In this document: positions 24,601 through 43,730 of the stretch, piece by piece
How the letters are laid out: every line of letters starts with the position of its first letter
Numbering within the stretch: the first letter of the stretch is position 1
Origin: Amoebidium appalachense
Taxonomy: Eukaryota > Ichthyosporea
DNA length: 64,000 bases
NCBI GenBank assembly: GCA_963693365.1
Contig: CAVNZM010000004.1
Location: forward strand, 11,656,001-11,720,000
Reading direction: 5' to 3'
The notes under the pieces: generated by a model
Database searches by the model: none
Told to the model about the DNA's origin: nothing
The model's input: only the letters and a program-made list of their open reading frames with translations
Translations under genes and position numbers: made by a program

Positions 24601-24872
24601 ACTCCCTCACTCCCTCACTCCCTCCCCAAATGCAGGCTCACACGCGCGCGCACACGGAGCTACCCTCATTCCAGGCGTGAACGTCTGCATGTGTTCTGTG
24701 AGGTTACATGTTTGGGTGGTGGATATATGTAGCAGGCATCTGACTATGTGAACGTGTGCAGGTGGTGAGAGACGCAGCCACGGGGTCCATCCTCCTTTGC
24801 ATTGCATACGTGTTTGAGATCAGCATGGAGAGGGGCTCCCAGCACCACATATACCGCCTGATTGCAGAGTGA
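20441..24872 (+). CDS. TEAD: TEAD/Scalloped-type TEA-domain transcription factor
   Basis: Nine exons: 20441-20576, 20968-21095, 21581-21685, 22074-22168, 22532-22748, 23095-23253, 23653-23793, 24248-24409, 24762-24872. They join to 417 aa (human TEAD1 is 426). The TEA DNA-binding domain spans about residues 11-88 and includes [30 protein letters not shown] and the recognition helix [16 protein letters not shown] Gly/Met/Pro/Tyr-rich linker (about 124-215) follows. The C-terminal YAP/coactivator-binding beta-sandwich begins near 220 and includes [47 protein letters not shown] and HIYRLIAE. Cys351 in LCEYM aligns with the autopalmitoylated Cys359 of human TEAD1. This is the nuclear end point of Hippo signalling. 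A coactivator is needed for activity in animals; no YAP gene is in this window. ATG has A at -3. Confidence 0.97.
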
Positions 24873-25607
24873 GATAGTCGCCAAGAGCAGTGCACGATGG
24901 GGAAAATATGGTGTGATATGTCGACATGTGAGGTTATGTTTTTTGGGATGGGTGCGTGATCTGGCGAGGTGTTGGGTGGTGTGTGCTTGGAGAGGAGGGT
25001 GTGGCAGGGGCTAATTAGGGTTATTCGAGATATTTGGGGGGTTATATATTTCGGACATGTATAATTATTCTTTCTGCGTGGTTCAACAGGCTGTGGTTTG
25101 TGCAGATATTTGGAAATGGCTTCTGATTGAAAGGATGTCTTGGGACTCGTCTTCCCTATTCTTTTTTCGGGTCTCTTTCCCCGATATTGGTTTACAACTC
25201 GTGCACTTTTCTCGCTTTTCGACGGGACGATTGGTAGCAGGCGGCTTCCTTCCTCTGTTTTGTGAAATTTTATCCCCGCGCAAAGTAGCCAAAGTGTGTA
25301 AAAAAACTTTTCTAATTCTTTGTCTTTTCCTTTTTTCTTTTAAGTATGTGCTAAATGAGTGGACCACCGAGTGTCTGAGATTGCAGTTCAAATGTTTGAG
25401 CCAGCGGAGTATTTATGATCTATTAGGCCTGCTTTTTTCAAAGCTGGGATTGGGGCATGTGACGTTGATCAACACCCGATGTAAGATGTTATCTATGTGT
25501 GCTGGGCACACGGCATTCTATAATGGATTGCTATTAGAAGATTGTCAATAATGCGAGTATGTTTGCTCTCGAGTGTGTTTGTGTGGTCATGGTACCCCTT
25601 CCCCCCT

Positions 25608-25675
25608 TCCCCCCCCCCCCCCCCCCCCTTTTCTATAAAGGAAAATGTGGGGGGGGGGGGGGGGGGGGGGGGGGG
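25608..25675. repeat. C21/G27 foldback with nested stem
   Basis: C21 at 25608-25628 and G27 at 25649-25675 flank TTTTC-TATAAAG-GAAAA, itself a 5-bp stem with a 7-nt loop. The whole can fold as one long hairpin with a TGT bulge. Confidence 0.85.
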
Positions 25676-26400
25676 TGCATGTGAATGACTTTGGGAGGAT
25701 GTGTACGCGCTGAATCTTATGCCTATTTCTTGTGTGCGACACAATCTAGCCCCTCTGGCACATAACATGTACACCAGCTGCAGTCCACACGTGATAATAG
25801 GCATAGAGACGTAACCCATAGTCAACCGTTCATCATCACAGATCTCGAGCAAAAGAAGTTATCCTACAAGCTCAAGTGTCGCGGTTCAATCATCCACACG
25901 TGCACCGGTCCCACATCCCATAATGGTCAACAACCATGGCCACCGGCCTAAGCTACCTGGGCTCGACCAAATTTGGTTAGAGCTGACGTGTAATTCCCGC
26001 ATAAGCACGTGTGCAGGGCGATGTACGTGTGAATCTTTGGGCGGGCGGGTGGGCGGGGCGGGGGAAGGGGGGGAGGGGGGGGAAGGGGGGAGGGGGTTGT
26101 GCGCAGGTGCGTCACTTACATGCCATGGTGCTAAATTTAAACTTATCCGAACAAAACGTATGCCTTTGTTTGGTTTTACTGGATGCTTGACTGAGACCAG
26201 TTCATAGTCGTGGGACAGACTGCATTCAAGTTTTCGATGACAGTGTTGCGATTGGTGCACGGTCATGGAAAAGCAACGGAACGGCTATATGTTGGCTACC
26301 AACATGTATGACTACATTCGAGGCATCATTCTACCCTATGTATGATTGGCTGCTTTTCACACACGTGTCCCATCAAAGCAATGGGCCTCATATATTTAGC

Positions 26401-26493
26401 ACATATCTCCTCCTCAGTCTATCCACGTACACCCACACAGGAAGTCAGCCAGCATCATAGCAGTGCAATCACCATCGGATCGACAATTCCAGA
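26401..26493 (-). pseudogene. Decayed partial duplicate of the RF1 3' end
   Basis: This stretch aligns with 26517-26615, the end of the RF1 coding exon plus flank. Both share ATCTCC.CCTC.GTCTATCC, GTCAGCCAGCA and GTGCAATCA in the same order, with small indels. It has no intact reading frame and lies about 120 bp downstream of its source. Confidence 0.6.
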
Positions 26494-26546
26494 CCAAATT
26501 ACAATCACCATATCTCACATTTATCTCCCCCTCCGTCTATCCTAGT

Positions 26547-35948
<9,402 letters not shown>

Positions 35949-37127
35949 GATTACGTTGAAGGTACAGCCTATGACTTGACTTGAACAGATGTGCAGGTTG
36001 CTTAAGATGCACCACAAGAATAATCCGCAAGTCCTGCCTGTAGGTGTTAATGACTGTATATATGAGGAGAGAACACAAAGCAGCTATATAGTGGGATCTT
36101 TTGCTTTTTGGGGGGCCACCGGTTTCTTTGGGCATTCAGGTTGGGTATATATCCTAATGGGTAGTTATATTTTCTCTATGCCAATCCGAGCATGGCTTTG
36201 CGTAGTTATACACTGTCGGGTGATGTCTGGATAAACTACAGATTTACTTCCGCGGATCGGACCGTGATGCCTGGAGACGGTTGAGGCAGGGTGATGTTCC
36301 TTTTGCCCAAGAATGCAACAACGAGCCGAGGAACTGTGGCTGCTCTTTGGCTGCTCACGTCTACGGCGATGAAGGTAAAAATGTGAATGTGTGCTCGATC
36401 CCCACTTTGGGCGCAAGGATGTTAACGTTTATATATTTTTTATAAGTGCACTGTAAACTACTCATATAATAGCCCTATCAGAACTACTTAGTACACATAT
36501 ATGCCTTTTGAAAGAGTTTTCGAAAGCGGCCACGCGTCACGGGACAACGTGCAGGCAATGCGCTCGGCTCTGAAAAGGCCGCCACTCGGCTTGGCGGTTA
36601 TGCCATTTATGGTTATGCAGTTTCCATATATAGTTATCCATATACCATTTATAGCCACACGCATACCCAAATATGGCTAGTGTGCGCTGTTCGATCGCGA
36701 CGATGATTTCAACTCCCTTGCACAGACACTTTGTGCGGACTCTGAGCTTTTTTTTTTTTTGTAGTGACTAGACCGTCCTGAACTCTCAAGGCTTTAGTGA
36801 TGTTCTTTACTGTGTACCTTTAGAAAGACGCTCTTTATTGTATACCATCAGATCAAGGTTCTCTGCCCACTGAAACTAAGTGGATGAAATTTTCTCCAAT
36901 TGTCCGTGCGTTACCCTAGTCTACCAATCTTTTGTCAAAGTGATGCTGGCTGAACTCCACAGACACAATTCAGCTCTACGTGAATTCAATCCTTGAATAC
37001 GAAATTAGTGAACCCAAAAGCATCTCCACTCCCTGGAGTGGAAGCTCAACCACTATAGGTACGAGCTGTTTAAACTGAACGTAACTCCATCCACCACATC
37101 CTCTACAACCTATTCCTACCGACTACC
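35949..37127. promoter_or_regulatory. Divergent promoter region, RF1 / BTB-WD gene
   Basis: 1179 bp separate the two start codons, so it must hold both promoters unless there are distant 5' exons. It is free of C/G and CA tracts, apart from a T run near 36750, and has an AT-rich local repeat (TTTATGGTTATGC-like) at 36596-36665. No individual element is assigned. Confidence 0.5.
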
Positions 37128-38378
37128 ATGGATCCCCAGCTTTTAGCAGACGCAAGGAGCAAACTCCATTCCTTCCAAGCACTCAGCAGCAGTCTCTTTC
37201 ACAGCCTGACGCAGCTCCTGGACACCGTGGAGGGATCTTCCAGCAGTTTGCAGGCCGAGCAGCAGTGCCTTGCCCATGAAAGGCAGCGATTGGCAGAGGA
37301 AAGGTGTGTTTTGTCTCGATTATTACCATTACCTTCTATCACCTCCCCCTCACCTCTCCCCTCCCCTTATCTTTTACACACACACATACACGCACATACC
37401 CACGCACACCCACGCCTACGGACAAACATGCACATACACAAACACTTGTAAGCCTCTGCTTAAGGAAAAGGATGAAAGTGCTGGGATGGCTTTCTATAGA
37501 GAAGTCCAAGATTCCCAGCCGCGAGCACAACACAAATTAATTAGCTCACGAGCATACATAAATACACGTGTAGTGGGTTCAACTCGCACACACTCGTTAC
37601 AGCACACAAGCAAGCGCCTAGCCCAGACAGGCCTGACTTATAATCTAAAAGTATTACAACATCAGAAGATCATGCACATATTCCGCCGGACACACACCGG
37701 TATTCTTGTCCATGCCAAGATTGCAAGTTATATGTGAATTGTGCTGGAAGCAACACCGTTTTCCATTTTCTGTTCTTTGCATTAGCTTTGATCTCTCCCC
37801 GTCTCCCCCCCCCCCCCCCCCCCCTCCCCTTCCACCCTCTTTCTTCCCCCCCCACCCCCTCCCCCCCCCCCCCCTCCCCCCCAACCCGCCCCACTCCCCA
37901 CCTGACCCCCCACGGGCATTTTGCCCTCTGCTCTTCTCCAAAACATCACAGGCGGCTATTTCATTTCCCTTGCCCTCGTCTTCCTGCCTCCCACATGCTC
38001 TGTTGTCTTTCCCCACTCTCTTGCCTCTCTGTGCTTGCCCTCCACCACTTTCCTTGCACCCCCTCCCCCTCCCCCTTCCCCCTCCCCCCCTCCCCCCCCC
38101 CCCCAAAAAAAAAATACTATTGAATAATCTTGCACATTTTTTGAAGTATGTGTCCAGTCAATGGCTGCCTTCCATTCTTGAATGTCTTGCCCATCCCTTC
38201 CTGTCTCACAATAACACTTCTCGGTCCCTTATTCGAGTCTCTGGATAATTCCTCCCTTCCTACCCTTTGGGTCCCCTCAAATACACCGTGCCTTTAAACT
38301 CAAACATACATCATCTACACGCTTTAAATGTTCTCTCTTGTCACAGCCCCCCCCCCCCCCCCCCCCCCCCGGTTCTTT

Positions 38379-38428
<50 letters not shown>

Positions 38429-38446
38429 CACACTCACACAACACAC

Positions 38447-38529
<83 letters not shown>

Positions 38530-39198
38530 ACCACCACCACCACCACCACTGCCACTGCCACCACCACCACCCCCAACTAAGTCTTTATGTTAACCCACAA
38601 ACCGTTCACCCGTTCACTCTTCCTGAGTTCTGTTTTTGCACTTTCTCTTGCCCTTGTTTCATTATGTTCCGTCCCTCCGTCCCACCTCCCCCTCCCTCCC
38701 CCCCCCCCCCCCCCTCCCCCTCCCCCTCCCCTTCTCCCCACCCCCCCCACCCCCCCCCCCCCCCCAAACCCCGCCCCCACCCCACCCCACCCCCACCCCA
38801 TGCCTATCCCTGCCCCATGCCTATCCTCATCCCTTCCACTCTCTCCACCACAAACATTGCCCCACTTACAGCTCTACGGGCACCTGCACTCTGTGATTCA
38901 GCAAATCTATAGCACACCCTCGAGCTCTCATATCTCTCTCTCTCTCCCCCTTCTCCCCTCCAATGTTTGTTCCCCCAGCCATGTGTCTTTTGGCCAATGC
39001 CTCCTTGTCTTGTTTAAGCGTCCCCATATTGCTGGTTGTTATTTTCTGGCCTTAGTGGGTGCAGTGAAACCATCGAGAGAAGGGAAGGGAGAGAGTCGGG
39101 TGGCAAAAGGGAAAGAACCGGTGAGGTTGGGTCGAGATTTTTTGGGGGGGGGTGGGGGGAGTGGGGAGAGGGGGAAGGGGGTGACGGGGGAAGGAGGG

Positions 39199-39232
<34 letters not shown>

Positions 39233-39456
39233 TGGGGATTCAGGCAAGACGTTACTGTCCACCTACAAACTGTACGTGTCTTACTCACAGGTCACCAAGA
39301 AATGAACTAACTAGCCCCCCCCTCCTCCCGCCCTCCCCCGGCTCCCACCACTACCTCGACGTGACACCTTTCCTCTGTTATCCACATGTCTTCTACCCCT
39401 CGTCAGTGTCTCTGCCCCCCTTTTCCCTTCCGTCCTCCTACCACCTCCCTCTCCGT

Positions 39457-39491
<35 letters not shown>

Positions 39492-40866
39492 TGCCCGCCC
39501 TTTCCTCCTCTTCCCTCCCCCACACCTTCCTCTCCCCCCTCCCCCCACACACCGACACACCCTTTACAGGAGCCAGTTTGATGCCGAGGTACGATGGATA
39601 GCCCACACAGCCGTGTTGCCAGAAGATGTGGTCACCTTGAATGTAGGTGGGGAGATATTCACCACCAAGGCAGCCACATTGCACACAGTACCAGGCAGCA
39701 TGCTGAGTGCTTGGTTCAGCGGCCGCCACCACTTGGTGAGAGACGAAGAAGGGAGGGTGTTTATCGACAGGGACCCCAATTGTTTTCGTTACGTGCTGGA
39801 ATATTTGAGGCATGGAGTAGCCGAAACAGATGGAAAAATGGATTGGGGAAGCGAGGAGAAGGAGAAAATACGACAGGAATTCGACTATTTTTGTATACCG
39901 TGGCCATACGAACCAGAACCCTTGGCTGAAGAGTATGCAAAAGGAAGCGAATGCATCGTTTTGGAAGGATTTGACACATATGTGCGGTGTGTGGATGTTG
40001 GTGAAACGGTCGTTGTGGGTGGTTCGTCCGATTCCATACGCGTGTGGGATGTGAAAACGGGCGAGGGAAAGTATGTTTTCGACACGTTTGATTCAAACCC
40101 GTCGGCGGTGGCGGTGTGCGAAAATTACGTGGCAGGGGGGTTTTCAAATGGGCGGATGATTGTGTGGGAATTGAAAACAGCGCAGATAAGCGCAAGCACG
40201 GGTACCGTGGGATGCATTGAGGCCTTGAAATTTTGTGCGGGGGGTACCAATGGAGAAGGAGCATTATTGGCGCTATACCAGTTTGGAAGTTGTGATTATG
40301 GTGACGAAGGGGGGATGTTTTCCATGTGGACGCAGGATGAAAATTCGCAGTGGGGTCAGGTTTGGGCCGGCACACAAACAAACGTGCTGTATTCGGTAGG
40401 TGTGCGGGAGGGCTTGATCTATGGGGGGCACTCTAGGGAGGTTGCGATATGGAACCAGTCCGATGGGAAAAGGAAACACCCGGGGTTTTGGGGTCACTCT
40501 CTGCCCGTGGTTGGTGTGGCAGCTACAGATGAGAGGATAGCGAGTATGGGGTGGGTGGAGGGCAGGAAACAGGAACTATTAGTGTGGGACACAGCCGGAA
40601 ATAACATATGGCAACTTACAAGCGGGTTGGGGTTGGGGTTTGCGTTTTCCCCTGGTGCACTAGTTATTCATTATGGTGATAGTCTGATGATTCGCTCGAT
40701 TGATTTGCAGGCTGAATTGGCTGTGTATTTGAGGGGGCACAATGAGCCTGTATCCTTTGTTGCTGTGTGCGGGCAGGCGGTGGTTAGTGCGTCACACAAG
40801 GAATATGTGGTGCGTCTGTGGCACCCGTACACACACGTTCGTGTGCCTGCAGTGGCACAAACGTAA
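37128..40866 (+). CDS. BTB/T1 (KCTD-type) domain protein with WD40-like beta-propeller
   Basis: Two exons, 37128-37303 and 39570-40866, restore an Arg codon at the junction and give 490 aa. Residues 1-65 look helical and coiled-coil-prone (SLQAEQQCLAHERQRLAEER). A T1/BTB domain at about 79-150 begins VVTLNVGGEIFTTKAATL and has FIDRDPNCFRYVLEYLRHG, the KCTD/potassium-channel T1 signature. The remainder (about 180-488) is repeats of the WD type: SDSIRVWDV, GRMIVWEL, SREVAIWN, QELLVWDT, YVVRLWHP. The order BTB then propeller matches KCTD3/SHKBP1. Those proteins are longer, lack the N-terminal coiled coil in this form, and act as adaptors (channel or SH3KBP1 partners). A cullin-3 adaptor role is possible but not shown. 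Intron 1 (2266 bp) is mostly CA, C and G tracts. Confidence 0.9.
38382..38528. repeat. (CA)n microsatellite, interrupted
   Basis: Two CA blocks (38382-38427 and 38450-38528) are followed by a CCA-repeat stretch to about 38570, inside the BTB-WD gene intron. Confidence 0.95.
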
Positions 40867-41448
40867 TTACTAATAATGAATGTACCGTTGCAGCAGGCTC
40901 TCTGAGACTCACAAGCTTGTGGATGTATGTAATAAAAACGTTTACGGTGTGATTGAAGGCAGCTTTATAATTTGGTAGGCTCATTGATTTCGAGGGTTGG
41001 GAACAAGGTAGAATAATCGTTTCAGTACGGGCGATTTAAATCTTAAATGTATACGTAAATGCATGTACGTACACACCTGATATAAACGGATATCCGTATG
41101 CGCACGTGGACTAGTATCACACGTGCAACCCGTTCCCCCACACATAGCTCACGTGTACGTAACAACCCCAGGTTGAAATGTGCGCGCGACTCACCCGTGC
41201 ACACACACACACACAGATACACACGCACACACACAAGCACACACACACACACACACACACATACAGTTAACTCGTGCAACCAATACCACTCTAGCGCACA
41301 CGTGACGTGGGCCCCCTTTCCCCCCTCCTCCACCCACCCACACACACAAACACACACACACAGTATACACACAGTGTCGATACACACGTGTGCACACACA
41401 TAGAGGCACAGAGATACCCTCCCTCGGCCTCCAATTCAACTATCACAT

Positions 41449-41480
<32 letters not shown>

Positions 41481-41591
41481 CCCCTTTCCCCTCTCCCCCC
41501 CCCCATAAATCCCCACAAAAAATTATTTATAAACCACCATACCACCACGTGCACCACTACAACCTCCCCCCCCCCCCCCCCCCCCCCCCAA

Positions 41592-41629
<38 letters not shown>

Positions 41630-42084
41630 ATGTACACACACATAGCTGCACTTGCGCACGCACAGCTTTACACGCACATATTGGCATGCAATCGATGTGA
41701 ACACACGATCCGTAGATTAACAGTATATAAACACACTTCAGTCATGATCACTCAATCACAACAAAAAAAAAAGTAGGAATATCATGATCTAGAGCTCGAG
41801 TGCACAGCAAGCCGTAAACACACGTGAACCCACAAGAACACATAACAACTCACGAAGACCTGGAATAGCTGTTTGAAAATACCAGGTCGCACTTATAATT
41901 CAGCAGCACCCCCATACTTGCCTGGTGCCCGAGAACATTTGTACAAGACAGCTGCCCGTGTGTGTACACGCACGTGTGTGCGTGACACAGCATTTCAAAT
42001 TGGTTTCCGTGTGTGCATATGCATGCGCATGTGTGTACATGCAGCGCACCACAGTGCATGCAGTGTGTTCATGCTTGATGCCAC

Positions 42085-42137
<53 letters not shown>

Positions 42138-42911
42138 GCACATGCACACATGAGGTGAATGCAGCTGCCAGTCACTGTGGGTGGTTTGTGTTTTTGGGTG
42201 AAAAAGGAACACCTCCTGCCAGGAGAAAAAGGAAACACACGCGTTTTGAAGGACTGCTGGCGTAGCCGTGCATTCAAATCACAACCAGTTTTATGCATGT
42301 ACTCAAGTGGGTAAGGGGTAGACTATCACTAACTTAGTTTGGAGGGAGGTGTCTATATCTGCTTTCACGGGCACCGGGGCGATGGGGTGGGTGGGTGGGT
42401 GGGTGGGTGGGTAGGGAGGAGGGGGAGGAGGGGAGAGGGGGGGAGCATGAGGTGAGATTTGCTGTGGAAGAGCTATTGGACAACCCATTATGTACCACAT
42501 AATTTCAACTTGGGAGAAAGTAGCAAGGCAATCGTGGGTTATATATTTCGTGTGTATAGAGGGGAAAGTGGAGGAGGGGGAGGAGGAAGGGGGATGGGAT
42601 GGGGTGTGTGTGTGTGTTTGGGGGGGGTGGAAGAGGGGGGTGAGGGAGGATGTAAGCATTGACACGCAGACTTATCAGACCACCTTTACTGCTGAACTCT
42701 CTTTACCACATAAAGTACAGAGCTGACCTAAAAACTAAAAACCTTGCAACACCATTCACTATGACAGGTACAAGCCACACACCTACTGGCTACGCCTAGA
42801 GACACCACAACATAGCAAAGCCCACAGCTTCCAGCTTGAGACACAGTCTACCTAATTATCTAGATATGCATTGCTTGTTTTCCTGCTGCCGTATACCTCA
42901 CTAATCCCCCT

Positions 42912-42971
<60 letters not shown>

Positions 42972-43730
42972 TCCCTCAAAATCCACCCACCCACCCACCC
43001 ACCCACTGCCACCACCACCACCACATGCACACACGCAAGGACACACACACACACACACACAAATACACCCCGAACCCTACTTGTGTTTTACGGTCTTGTG
43101 TGTGTGGTGTGGAGTGTGTGCATGTGTTGGTACAGATGGGTGTATGCCTACTTTGCATGGTTAAGTGCGGTATTCTTCTAGCCGCTATTATCACATATAC
43201 TTGTCGGTCTACTTCTTTGATGTAGGCTTAAAAACCAGCATCCACAAGCATCGCAACACACGACAATAGCACCTAACGATCACTTCCCTCACAAAATTAC
43301 ATGCTAAAGAGAAAAAGTGAAGCTCATATGCTAAAGAGATAAAAATGAAGCTCGTGACTCACTCAAACTATTACCAAGCCTTAACTAAACCACACTCGTG
43401 CCAACAAGCCATAAATACGTTACACAAACACAATCCCTTATCCTCCTTGCTTTTCTCGATTTCTTTTCTTCTTTGTGTTTTTTATCTCCCCAAGTCCCCC
43501 CCCCCTCCTCCCCAATCGTTTTTCATTTACCCCCCCCCCCCCCCCTCCTCCTCCCCCTTTTTCTTGCTTTTTCCCCCTTCATTCCTTCCTTCCCCCCCCC
43601 CCCCCCCCCATTCTTTTTCTTACCAACCCCCCTGTTTTTCTTTCTATTGTGGAAACCCAACCAACCCCATCACTAGGAACAAACTCGTACCATTTACGAA
43701 GCCCCAACCCGACAAAAGTGGTTTCGGTGT
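40867..43730. other. Convergent intergenic region, no gene seen
   Basis: 3' flank of the BTB-WD and ZNF598 genes. It holds degenerate CA-rich DNA (41200-41410, 41592-41660), C runs at about 41450-41477, 41567-41589 and 42915-42968, a G run at 42090-42136, and a GGGT array near 42385-42411. 43200-43470 is tract-free. Confidence 0.65.
40931..40936 (+). terminator. Poly(A) signal AATAAA for the BTB-WD gene
   Basis: Canonical AATAAA, 65 nt after the stop codon, followed by an A run and GTGTGATTG. Confidence 0.6.

Larger units (their letters stand above)
24873..26546. other. Convergent intergenic region, TEAD and RF1 3' ends
   Basis: 24873-25590 is tract-free, ordinary DNA without a recognisable gene. 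A C/G foldback lies at 25608-25675 and a G-rich stretch at 26040-26095. 26401-26493 is a decayed duplicate of the RF1 3' end. Confidence 0.6.

Noticed and set aside
25057-25551. 164-aa plus-strand frame after TEAD
   Set aside because: No domain, no splice context, irregular composition; it lies in the 3' flank.
36596-36665. Candidate CRISPR-like or satellite array
   Set aside because: It is only a few degenerate AT-rich direct repeats without regular spacers; the genome is eukaryotic.
38587-39569. Upstream extension of the BTB-WD frame as a 759-aa protein
   Set aside because: The extra part translates poly-C and G-rich intron DNA. The 39569 acceptor and the exon at 37128-37303 join in frame and give a natural N-terminus.
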